Positions 52,807 to 62,235 of a DNA stretch of 64,000 bases are shown piece after piece; the first letter of the stretch is position 1, and the number at the start of each line of letters is the position of its first letter. The stretch comes from Sitta carolinensis (Eukaryota; Chordata; Aves; Passeriformes; Sittidae): assembly GCA_032173965.1 (NCBI GenBank), contig CM063285.1:22665660-22729659 (forward strand), in the 5' to 3' direction. A program made the position numbers and the translations under genes. The notes under the pieces are model-generated. The model was given only the letters and a program-made list of their open reading frames with translations, was not told where the DNA came from and made no database searches.

Positions 52807-52959
52807 GGGAGGGGGAATAGGAGAATGAGCTGAGCACTGTCCCAGTTGCTCAACTCTAACATAATTCTAAACCGAAGTTACGTTCTGATTTTGCTACTGT
52901 AGCTGGAGGTAGCTCCCAGCAGCCGTACCTCGGCACTAAGGAGTCACTTCATTTTAACT

Positions 52960-53990
52960 CTGCAGGTGTGCAGAAAGGAACGACGACGCCTCAAACGCGC
53001 GGAGCTCCCGGGGCTTCCCCAGCTCCTGTCCCGGCACGTGAGATGGGACTTCCGCCCACCGCCCCTCACAAAATGGCGGCGGCGGCCAGGCCGGCGGCGC
53101 TAGGACCGCGCGGGCGCTCGCGCACCAGGCAGGAGGCGGGTCCCAAAAGTCTTTGCCCGCCCTCTTGCCATTCCCTGTTTTTAATTGGATAACAGTGATG
53201 TCAATCTCGCACTTCCGCCTATCGTCAAGGCTCTTTTCCTCGCCCCGCCCCCTGCGGCTGGAAGCGCCGTTTGGAGTGCGGAGCTCCCGGCTTCTGTGGC
53301 AGTCTCCTGGTGCCGTCGAGCTGTTGAAAGTGGCGGGATAGCCGGACTAGCGGGGCCCGGAGCAGTAGCAGCAGGAGCAGCGGCCGCTCATCTCCTCGCC
53401 GCCGCCAATGGAAGCGAGCCTGACGTGCGCCGTGTGCCTGTCGCTGTTGGAGGAGCCGGTGACGCTGCCGCTGTGCTCTCACAACTTCTGCCGGAGCTGC
53501 GTGCTGGAGTGCCTGGCCTCGGCCGAGGCCGCCCGCCTGCAGCAGCTGCAGCGGAGCCCGGGGCAGGCCCGTCTCGGCCGCGGGGCGCCTGGCCCGGCCC
53601 CGGGCCCGTCGTCCGCCCGGGTGCCTTGTCCTCTGTGCAGGAAGCTGTGCCTGCTGCCCCGCGGCGGCGTCGCCGCCCTGCCCGTCAACACCACCCTGGC
53701 CGAGGTGGTCAAGCTCTACCGGTCCGGCGCGGCGGGCGCCACCGCGGCCGGGGAGGCGGCGCTGGGGCCGAAGCCGGGGTCCGACCTGCTCTCCCTGCAG
53801 GCGTTCGGGGGAAGCTGCCAGAAACACCCGAGCCGGTCGGTGCAGCTCTACTGTCGTATGTGCCGGCAGGCGGGGTGCGGGCAGTGCGTCTCCGAGGAGC
53901 ATCAGGGCATCTTCCACTCTGTCAACCTCATGGACACGGTTGTACCAGGAAGAAAAAGTAAGCGCGGCGCACTCCCTCCGCTCTAGGGTC
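52960..53990 (+). promoter_or_regulatory. CpG-island promoter of the TRIM gene
   Basis: GC content and CpG density rise sharply here against an AT-rich background and span the first exon. Visible candidate sites are an E-box CACGTG at 53,035-53,040, a YY1-like AAAATGGCGGC at 53,070-53,080, an inverted CCAAT at 53,184-53,188, a CRE-like TGATGTCA at 53,196-53,203 and an ETS-like CACTTCCG at 53,210-53,217. There is no obvious TATA box. This is a typical broad, housekeeping-type promoter layout. The transcription start is probably between about 53,220 and 53,400. Confidence 0.75.
53408..53957 (+). CDS. TRIM gene exon 1: RING and B-box 2
   Basis: The ATG is at 53,408 (G at +4, inside the CpG island). 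The RING ligands are C7, C10, C23, H25, C28, C31, C74 and C77. A 42-residue Gly/Pro/Ala/Arg-rich loop separates C31 from C74, longer than in typical TRIM RINGs. The B-box 2 ligands are C137, H140, C149, C152, C157, C160, H165 and H170. The donor is gtaagc at 53,958, after the run AAAAA. That leaves 183 codons plus one extra base, out of phase with exon 2. The unspliced frame would stop at 53,984-53,986. The exon is very GC-rich, unlike the AT-rich later exons. Intron 1 (53,958-55,819) holds a T24 run and a CR1 copy. Confidence 0.88.
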
Positions 53991-56900
53991 CTGGCTGGGA
54001 GGTCGGGCTATCCACTGGAGATCCCACCGGGGACGGGTTGGTTTTACTCAGAAACAGAAAAAAACCGCGGCGTGATGAGCAGGAGGGGCAGAGCGCTTGT
54101 GCTGCTTTGGGACAGTTAGGAGTTGTTTGAGGACTGCCGGGTTGTGCCTTTCCGGACTGCCGTCAGACTGCATCCAACGCACATAAGGGACCAGGCAGTA
54201 TTACAGTAGCAACAGATCTGAACCCCATTTACCGAAGGACCTGGAGAGTTGATTTTGGGGTGGTATCGGGGTTCTTTTGTTTGATTCGGGGGGAAGGGTT
54301 GTTGGTGTTTGGTTTTGTTATTGTTCCTTCTTCAAGTTCAGGAAGATCTAATAACTCAAAAAAACACCCACAGATGTTTTGTTTATAGGCTCTCTAGCTG
54401 TGATAGGTAATTTGGGTCACAGGTAATTACATATTTAGGGATAGATAGTTTGGGTGAGTAATAATAAATGTATAAACAAGGTGCTTTACAGTCTGCATAA
54501 GAAGGCATCTGCCTTGCCATAATGGTTGGTTACCTGGTTGTGGTTGGTTGTAGAAGTTGTGATCTTTATCAAAATAGGGACTGTTAGGGTAAAATGAGCG
54601 TTTCATGCCCTGTGCAGATTGAGTACAGGATGGCAGTTCTATTGTGCAATAACTGAAACAACTGCAGGGCAATGATAAAAAAGTACGAGTAAAAATACAG
54701 CAGTTTAAATGCAGCACTGACTATTCTTTAAGACGAAAGTTGCTTTTACATTGAATTTCTTCCCTTTCCCATCACCAATTTTATGTCACTGGGGAAACCA
54801 GGGGAAAGCAGCTTTTGTACTCGACATGCTACTATGTAAAGTAGTGATACTGTAGAGAAATAAAGGAGGAAGACTCAGTGATAATATTAGTTTAAACTCT
54901 AACAGAAATATCTTGATTTTGAACAGTTTTAGCAATGTGAGGCATAAAAAGAAAAAGTGAGTATCACACTTTTTTTTTTTTTTTTTTTTTTTTGCCAAAC
55001 GGGAATAAAACTTGTATTGTGACCATAAGTCACAACTTATATTTTGACCATAAGTGACCAAACACCATTAAAACTTATATCGTGATAGATGTATGTGAGG
55101 GGAGGGGTTAAAAAAGTCTGAGGAAAACAATGTTTTAACTATAAAGTAGTCATGCTTTCAGTATTCATTGTAGATGAGCCTAAAAACATTACTTTGAGAA
55201 ACAGCAGAAGAAAGATTGTGTACTCTTCCAGGAAGGTATTAAATGTTATTAAGTGATGTTTTGAATCACAAGCTTTTTTACTATATTGTTCAGAATATCA
55301 CAGAATTGATAGGGTGGGAAGAAAACCTCTGGAGATCATCCAGTCCAAACCCCTGCCAAGGCAGGGTCACCTGGAGCCGGTAACCCAGAATTGTGACCAG
55401 GAGGCATCCAGAGAGGGAGTCTGCACAACCTCCTTAGGCAGCCTGTTGCAGTGCTCTTTCACCCTCAGTGTAAAGCTCTTCCTCATGGTGAGGTTTAGTT
55501 TATGGCCACTGCTCCTTGTCCTGTCTTTTCGGTGGGCACCGCTGAAAGGAGTCTGGCACTCTCCTTTTGGCACCTGCCTATGAGATATTTTATATGTCAA
55601 TGAGATCTCCTTTCAGTCTTATCGAGACTAAACAGGCCTAGTTCCTGCAGTGTCGCCTGATAAGAGAGATGCTTCAGACCCCTGATTATCCTTGTGGTCA
55701 TCCACTGGACCCTCTCCAGTAGCTCTTTGTTTATCTTGATCTGATTCTAGATAAGCATTGAACCGTATTTATTTTATGGAATGGATGAAGTTGTAATAAG
55801 TGTTTCAATTCTCTTGCAGTTAACCTTCTTTAGCACTCTGAAACAAATGAGAATAATAAATGAGAAGCTGGTGCATGAAATCTCAAACCGATCGAATGAT
55901 GCAGATGTGAGTTACAAATGATGGGTATTCTTATGTGCATGTGTCTTTGTTTCTCTTCTCATGATAGTTTATTGACAACCTGGGGCATACAGGTGCTCCT
56001 TGTGGCATAGATGTGTTCTGAGATTACTTAGAGAAGTGACTGTGAACACTGCTATTACATTTGCATCTGTTCTTGTGCTTCTAGATGATGCTGAAAAATG
56101 ATGTGGAGATAATTGAGCTGAAATTTGGAGAAATTTTCAAAACTCTAGAAATGAAAAAGCAGCAATTACTAGAAGATGTTGAAAATCAAAGAAGTAAAAA
56201 AGAGAAAGAATTTCAGATTTGGAAGAAAATGAAAGAAACTCACAAGAAGACAATTGAGAATTTTTTGAAGGATTGTGAAAAGCTTGTCCACGAGTGTGAT
56301 CCTCAGCGTTTCCTGGAGGTGATGGTCTTTTGTTTTTTATGTCAGTTGTATAAAGAACTCAAATAGAGCCTGCTGTATTGTAGGTTATTGTTATAATCAA
56401 TCAGGAAAAACAAAGTTAACAAGTGAAAAATATAGATTCAAATTACTTCACACTTCATCCTTTTTTATAACAATGTTTTTCATTTTTAGGAAACTTTCAG
56501 AAAGCTTTATATGCTGCTTATTAGTGATTTTTACTGTTTGCTTTCCTAAGAAACAGCATATTGCTCATTTCTGCAATGGGTCCTTTGGTGCCTCCAGGTA
56601 AATGGGATGCTAAGAAAGCACAGAGTTTGACTAAGCGTCTGGTAACAACTTGTAAAGGAAAAATTAACTTTTACTTGAAGTAAAAGCAACTCCCACTTTT
56701 GGAAGAAATATTGTGATTCCAGTGATTAGTATGTCACTAATCACTCCCACATCTCTCTTTCTCAACTTCCTGCTTTTCTTCCTGTTGTTCCTCCTCCCCC
56801 TGTTTTCTTGTCATTCTCCATCCCATTTTCTTCTTTTTCCTCCTATGTCTCCTGGTTTGCTTCATATTCTGCCTGTTCCTTACGTTTCTCTTCTCCTTTG

Positions 56901-59900
56901 CCTTGTTTTCTTCCTCCACTTTTGCCTTTGGTTCCTTCTTTACCTTCCTCATCTTTTTCCTCCCATTCCTCCTGTTCATCTAAATCCTCTTTTTTGCTTA
57001 TGTTTTCTTTTCTTTCTCTTTAACTTAAGACCTCCCTGCCTACCCTCCATCACAGTACATTGGTTTTGTTGTGTAAGCATCCAGTACAGAGAGATCACCA
57101 GGTTTTTATAGGGAAGCAGCTCTAATCCAGACAGGTTTTTTACTTTTCGTTACACGTACTTCAGGAAGTCTCACGTGACCACAGTGCAGTGCACTGCACT
57201 TCTTCCCACCATTATCTGCCTGATTTCAAACTAAAAGACATCTTTTTTATTAGTATAATAGCATATGGAGAGAGCAAGTACATAGCAGACCCTTTCCTCT
57301 CCAAGAAATACAAAATAGTCCTTCATTTGAATGTTTGCAAGTATCTGAACTTCTGAAACTGAGCAGACGACCATATGGGCCATGATTTGAATGCCTTCAT
57401 TTGTCTTTGAAGGAGTTCTTTTTGCATTTATCACAAAATATTACAAGATGAATAATTGTCACAGGCATGCTTGTTTAGGTTGGGGTTTTTTTTTGGTTGG
57501 TTGGTTTTTTTTAATGTTAACTGGTTTATTTTCTGTAGTTCTGTGAAATGATGACAGGGACTCTAGTCTCTCAAGTATTTTAATAAAGCAATAACTTCTT
57601 GATAGTTGGAGAAATGCTTATATCTTACAAATTCTTGTTTTATTTATAGGTTGCCTGTGGCTTGAATACAAGGTATATTTTTTTGTCATGTTTTGTTAGT
57701 TTTCTAGTTTTCTTTTAGATTTTTAAGATTAAAAATTAAAAAATAGTTACATTTGATATCATAAGCAATTTAAAATAAAAATAGTATTGAGTAATTAAGA
57801 AGTTATAATACTTTCAGATTTTTGGGTGCCCAATATTCCAGATTTTAGGAAATGTGTCAAGAATCTGAATGACATACTATCTGGGATTAGAGATAATCAA
57901 GCTTTTGAATTGTCTCTCTAATAGAAAGCAAATATAGAAATTCATTAATACTTGGTGATTGATTATTTTCAGATATCTTAATTTAAACTCGGGAACACCA
58001 AAGCAAGCTTGAAGCTTTTACAGAAATCTTTCAGTGTAAGAGAGTGTGTGGAGGTTTTGCAGTATCTTTGTAATGTCTTCTAAGGGTTCTTAATTAAATT
58101 TCTTAGAATCTTTTAACCTGTATTTAAGAACGAATATTGGAAATGGAGTTCTTTCAAATACATTGTGTTCCAGACTAACATTAGCAATGCCCTCTGAAGG
58201 AGGAGTATAATTTAGATTCAGGGAATGTGAAGGGGGTTGTTTTTTGCTGACCTACCAGCACTACGTCTGTTGTTCGCAGTGTGATACTTCTTGCAGTTTT
58301 CATTGATTATGAAGCCTAATTCAAGTGAACAAGTTCTAAGAAAAAAAAAATATAGAGAACCTGAAATTTTTCTGTAGACATAATTTTTCTGATTCCTTCT
58401 CCTTCCTAGTGATTTCTTTATAAAATAGTTTTTTAATATATATTAGGCAGGTATAATTTAGCTAGCATGTAAGCATGAAGAAAAATGTTTAAGTTGGTTC
58501 ATTTTTGGTTTTTTTTTCCTTTTTTTTTTCTTTTTCCAGAATGAAAACTCAGCTTGATGTGATGAATATAGCATCCAATTGGGAAAACCCACCAGTCTAC
58601 ATGCCAAAGAAGATAGATATCAAGTCTGTGATTAATGAAATTTTAGCATTGCAGTTAACATCTATTGATGCAGGCATTGTTCAAGGTGGGGAAGAAGGTC
58701 TTAATTAAGACAAGATTTGGGAAGTCTAGAAGCCTGGAACTTGTGGAACCACTTGCTAATAAATAATCTGCATAGCAAACGCATGCAAGAAAGCATCTGA
58801 GCAAATTAAATGAATGATAAATTCATGAGGGGTTTTAAAATGCATTTTATGAATGTGCTTTCTCTAGGGAGTTCCTGGGCTGTATTTTTGGAATCTGCAG
58901 TACCATACTTTTGATATCCAGCCAGTAGCGCTGCTGTCAGAAGCGTGTTGCTGAACTAGATGGACGTTTGTTGTAGTGTCATGCAAATGTTGGCTATGCT
59001 CACATTAAGTGCCTCTACCTCACAGGAGGAGGTGTTATGTTTTCTGTAAGGCCAGGCATTTTCAGCATTTAAAAAAATATATTATACAGACTTCTTGCTT
59101 TGTATCATAGAAAAATCAACAAGGGCTAGGGTCTCACTTAGGGCACTGTATTTTTATTCTTAAGTGGAATCTCTTTAGGTGCACAGGACCCTTTCAGTGT
59201 TTTCTGTATTTAATATATTGCCCATCCTCGTGTTCTTTCTAATAGAGCTACCTTATGAAGAAAGTGAGAGCTCAACTCTGTTTAAAGATACCTTAAAACA
59301 GTGGCAGGACCAAAAGAATACACCCAACACATTTCTTGTAAGTTACTGGCTATGTGGACTTCAGTATAGTACAATTTTGCCTGTTTTGGCCTATCAAAAT
59401 TAAATATAATGTCTGCTGCAAAATATTTTTCAGCCTGTAGCAGGACAGGATGAAGCAGATGGTAGGAGGATCCCTACTCGCTATATGTCAATATCAGAAA
59501 TGTCAGCCTTTCAAAATATGAGCCATGAGGTATGACTGAACATCAGTTGTAAGTATGGTGAAGTTACTATTTGTTGTGATGCAACTTTCTAAATAAGCTT
59601 TTAAAATGTTTCTCAGTTTCCTCAGTAGAAAGTTACCCTTCCAGTTCTAGAATGAAATCTGACTAAAGCTGCCTGACTAGGTACTAAAGAGTTTAACTCT
59701 TTTTTTTGTCTTTAGAAAGCTGAAACTTAATCTTATTCCTGACTTCAAATACTTGCATTTATATTTAGTGTAGCTTTTTGAGTCACATCTGTAGCTTTCT
59801 AATCTGAATGAGTTTCCCTAATGTCCATTTGAAGAGGAAGTCATCCGCCTGTGTTCCGTTTTCTAAAGAATAGAGTTCCATCTTGTAAGACCACATAATA

Positions 59901-62235
59901 ATTTGACATGAAACTGAATTTGGTCTTTTTTGTTTCATTTTGAATGATGTACTTACACAACTAGATTTTTTTTTGTTTTACTTGCTAGCAGCTCTATGTG
60001 GGTGGCTGAGTATTGTTCTGTACAGAATGGTTACAGTTAGTGAAGCATGAGTGGCAGTGAGCCACATTATGCATGTTCTGAGAATACCAGTGTCAGATGA
60101 TTGAATTGAAAAGTTGCTTAGGTCCTATAAATACAGAATTTTTTTTCTGCATTATTTTGGAAAATACCTATTTTCTATTGCCATAAAGAATGCAATTATA
60201 TATAATAAGAAAAAAAGAGAAAAAAAAACACCGTTTAACTTAATTTCAGATGGCTTTTTTCATGAGAATTTGATTGAGCATTTGTTGCTTAATCTCAAAG
60301 TATTTTTATCTATTTTTGGTTTTGATAGTGACTTCAAATACAGTTTTCTGTAGTCTTCTCTTCCAAAAACCTACTTTGTCTTCGGGTTTCTATGTGTATC
60401 TTGTTCAGTTGTATTTAAAGCACTTTTTTCTGGGTCTTGTGTCCTGTTGCCTTCCAGTAGCAATGGAAAAATACATTATAAATTCTCTAGAATGTGGGAA
60501 AACTTTTCTTCAGTCTTAGTCATATGTGAGTTTTCTAACCTTTGAATCCATAAATACCATGTTAGATAATGTAGTGGATTTTTTTTCTTTTCTGTAATTA
60601 TAGGAGTTACGTTACAAATTCTATATGGAACTTCAGAAGCTCACCAATGTGTTTAAGACTCAAAATTTCCCTGCCAACAAAAAGTATAAATTTGTAACTG
60701 CTGAGGCCTCCAAGGATAAGTCCTCAGGAACTTCTATATCTTCACCTATCAAAGCAAATAACACAGATAAAATAAAAATGGGAACCCTGCGAAGAGGAGG
60801 TGGCTTTGACAAAAGAAACTTTTCTGGAAGCAGTGCTCATAACGTCCCATCCACAAACATGATCTTTTCTGAAACAAATGGTGACTCAAAATTATTTCAT
60901 GAGGGAAGTGGCCAGGAAGTATCCACTCCAGCCTTGTCAGAAACCTCTCCAGACTTCGTAATTAATGAAAAATGGCCAAAACAGGCATCAGCAGGTACTG
61001 TTTCCAACGAAATGAACTCAAATTGTAGCATTTCATCAGACTTAAAGCCATCAAATTCCGAATCTGTAGATGTTTCAGCAGAGAGATCTTCAGGTGTACC
61101 TTTTACTTTCAGTGCATCTAACAATTCATTACCAAGATTTAGTAAAGATAGAGGTATATCTTCCTTTAAAAAGCCAGACAGGAGATGTGCTTTCCCTCAG
61201 TTTTATTTAGGGAGATGTGATAAAGTGGATAAAACCAATAACCCAGATAACTGTGATCCTGAAACCAAAAGCATAGTTTGTGATGCTTCAACAAGTCCTA
61301 ATTTAGACTCAGCAGAAAGTGCAAAACCACGTATTTTGTTTCACTTTGGCAATTCAGGAGATTGGTTTGCAGGATCAGAAGTTAACAATTCATGTAAGGT
61401 GTCACCATCATCCTCATTTCTTAGCCAATCTGAGAAGTCATCTGAAAAAAAAACATCTCACATGAGGGAGAAAACACCTTGTGCAAAGGAACCTGCAGGA
61501 TATGGCACACAGAAACCATCTGTCTTAGGGGAACAAAAACCTCACACCTCAGAATCCAGTAAAACTGTAACTTGTGGTACTTCAGAAACCAGCACTGGAG
61601 CTGCTGTGAATGATGTCTCCAAGAGCCCCCTTCTAACCAGTAATTGTGCATTTCCTTTCAAAAGTAATTTTCCATTGTCTTCACCAGTATTTTCATTTGG
61701 AGATATTGTCAGAAATACCTCTGATTTTCTGACTTCTTCCATGTTTTTTTCTGGAAACAGAACAGAAAAAATGGATAAGGAGAAGATTATGTCTTCTGAC
61801 AAAACACTTCTAAATCTAGGGAAACCTGTATCTTCAGAGTGTGCAGAGCCTACTTCTCTTCAGAGTCATCCAAAATGTGAAGGCTTATGTTTGGTTATGA
61901 ACTCATCTAAAAACACTGAAAGTGCAGAAAGGCTTGGTGATGGTAATATTCCTTGCCAGCCTTTATGTTCAGGAGTTCTTCCTCTTGAATATGAGAATGC
62001 ATCTTCCACTCAACTCGCAACAGCAACACAACAACAAAAAAAGGTAAAAGATGAAGAAACTGTTAATGAAAGCAACTTTCTGTCTCCTAGAAGGGAGGAT
62101 AAACCTGAGCCTGTACAGTTTCAGAACACAGCTTGTTCTGTTCCTGGCACATGCAATGATCCATCTTTAGGAGTTTCTATGCTTGCAGTAAGTGAGACAG
62201 GAGGAATGCTAAGAGACAGCACTTCTGACACTTAA
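53408..62235 (+). CDS. TRIM-family RING/B-box/coiled-coil protein with nucleoporin-like FG tail
   Basis: Proposed exons are 53408-53957, 55820-55906, 56085-56318, 57650-57672, 58540-58685, 59246-59337, 59434-59529 and 60604-62235, about 952 residues. Order of domains: C3HC4 RING (C7 to C77), B-box 2 (C137 to H170), coiled coil (about 184-290), a linker, an S-x-EELR segment resembling a conserved Nup98 motif (about 396-416), then a long Ser/Thr/Asn-rich tail with FxFG motifs at about 655 and 772. A RING plus B-box implies an E3 ubiquitin ligase; the tail suggests contact with nuclear-transport factors or the pore, which is inference. The 87/234/23-nt exon series is the TRIM plan. No PRY-SPRY, NHL or transmembrane C-terminus is present. 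Problems: exon 1 ends in phase 1 but exon 2 needs phase 0, and coding-like sequence continues past the stop. I do not recognise a named orthologue. Confidence 0.8.
54970..54993. repeat. T24 homopolymer in TRIM intron 1
   Basis: Uninterrupted run of 24 T. Confidence 0.95.
55295..55730 (-). repeat. CR1 LINE 3' fragment in TRIM intron 1
   Basis: The plus strand reads as antisense CR1 3' UTR from 'atcacagaattgatagggtggga' through 'gatcatccagtccaaacccctgcc', 'ggcagcctgttgcagtgctc', 'cttgtcctgtc' and 'cactggaccctctccagtagctc'. At about 430 bp it is the longest and best preserved CR1 copy in the window. It ends about 90 bp before exon 2 and lies opposite to the gene. Confidence 0.92.
55820..55906 (+). 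CDS. TRIM gene exon 2: start of coiled coil
   Basis: Acceptor ctcttgcag, donor gtgagt, 87 nt, in frame only as phase 0. It encodes 29 residues starting L-T-F-F-S-T-L-K-Q-M-R and rich in heptad-like hydrophobics. It corresponds to the roughly 96-nt exon found at this place in many TRIM genes. The other two frames hit stops within a few codons (TAG or TGA), so phase 0 is required. Intron 2 is 178 bp. Confidence 0.8.
56085..56318 (+). CDS. TRIM gene exon 3: coiled coil
   Basis: Acceptor cttctag, donor gtgatg, 234 nt (78 codons), phase 0. It is highly charged and Lys/Glu-rich with regularly spaced Leu, Ile and Phe, as expected for the antiparallel TRIM dimerisation coiled coil. The length equals the 231-234-nt coiled-coil exon common in TRIM genes. 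Read-through at the donor would add 15 codons and a stop at 56,364-56,366. Confidence 0.88.
56742..57030 (+). repeat. Polypyrimidine tract in TRIM intron 3
   Basis: About 290 bp of almost unbroken C/T-rich sequence, irregular rather than a clean microsatellite, with the matching purine-rich strand opposite. It keeps long frames open on both strands, giving Phe/Leu/Pro/Ser-rich and Lys/Glu/Arg-rich shadow peptides. Neither is supported as a gene. The rest of intron 3 (56,319-57,649) is unremarkable. Confidence 0.9.
57650..57672 (+). CDS. TRIM gene exon 4: 23-nt microexon
   Basis: Acceptor tttatag, donor gtatat, 23 nt, encoding V-A-C-G-L-N-T plus two bases of an Arg codon. A 23-nt exon straight after the coiled-coil exon is a signature of TRIM gene structure, which supports this very short call. 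Intron 4 (57,673-58,539) shows no recognised repeat. Confidence 0.8.
58540..58685 (+). CDS. TRIM gene exon 5: linker
   Basis: The acceptor tttttccag follows a T-rich tract; the donor is gtgggg, with CAAG preceding. 146 nt, leaving phase 1. It encodes the segment from R-M-K-T-Q-L-D-V-M-N-I-A to S-I-D-A-G-I-V-Q. No named domain. Intron 5 (58,686-59,245) is unremarkable. Confidence 0.85.
59246..59337 (+). CDS. TRIM gene exon 6: linker
   Basis: Acceptor tctaatag, donor gtaagt, 92 nt, ending in phase 0. It encodes E-L-P-Y-E-E-S-E-S-S-T-L-F-K through N-T-P-N-T-F-L, acidic and Ser-rich. Intron 6 is only 96 bp. Confidence 0.85.
59434..59529 (+). CDS. TRIM gene exon 7: Nup98-like motif, first part
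   Basis: Acceptor tttttcag, donor gtatga, 96 nt (32 codons), phase 0. It ends Y-M-S-I-S-E-M-S-A-F-Q-N-M-S-H-E and, with exon 8 (E-L-R-Y-K-F-Y), makes I-S-x-M-x-x-[FY]-x-x-x-S-x-E-E-L-R. Nup98 and its fungal and plant relatives carry a very similar conserved segment next to their FG repeats, as I recall it. Intron 7 is 59,530-60,603. Confidence 0.82.
60604..62235 (+). CDS. TRIM gene terminal exon 8: low-complexity FG-motif tail
   Basis: Acceptor aattatag, 1,632 nt, 543 codons plus TAA at 62,233-62,235. The protein is rich in Ser, Thr, Asn and Lys and predicted disordered. It contains F-H-F-G (61,339-61,350) and F-S-F-G (61,690-61,701), each in a Ser/Pro/Asn setting as in FxFG nucleoporins. 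There are also several single Phe-Gly-like and Gly-rich patches (for example R-R-G-G-G-F at about 60,792-60,809). No zinc-finger or SPRY residues are seen. A single unbroken frame of this length in AT-rich DNA argues for real selection. Reading on past the TAA gives 31 more open codons to TGA at 62,329-62,331. Confidence 0.85.
   Translation, partial: ELRYKFYMELQKLTNVFKTQNFPANKKYKFVTAEASKDKSSGTSISSPIKANNTDKIKMGTLRRGGGFDKRNFSGSSAHNVPSTNMIFSETNGDSKLFHEGSGQEVSTPALSETSPDFVINEKWPKQASAGTVSNEMNSNCSISSDLKPSNSESVDVSAERSSGVPFTFSASNNSLPRFSKDRGISSFKKPDRRCAFPQFYLGRCDKVDKTNNPDNCDPETKSIVCDASTSPNLDSAESAKPRILFHFGNSGDWFAGSEVNNSCKVSPSSSFLSQSEKSSEKKTSHMREKTPCAKEPAGYGTQKPSVLGEQKPHTSESSKTVTCGTSETSTGAAVNDVSKSPLLTSNCAFPFKSNFPLSSPVFSFGDIVRNTSDFLTSSMFFSGNRTEKMDKEKIMSSDKTLLNLGKPVSSECAEPTSLQSHPKCEGLCLVMNSSKNTESAERLGDGNIPCQPLCSGVLPLEYENASSTQLATATQQQKKVKDEETVNESNFLSPRREDKPEPVQFQNTACSVPGTCNDPSLGVSMLAVSETGGMLRDSTSDT

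Noticed and set aside
53185..53961. 258-codon plus-strand frame and 230-codon minus-strand frame over the CpG island
   Set aside because: These are shadows of the GC-rich TRIM exon 1. Only the frame from 53,408 has zinc-ligand patterns.
56713..57111. 132-codon hydrophobic frame and the opposite Lys/Glu-rich frame
   Set aside because: Both are products of the polypyrimidine tract in TRIM intron 3.
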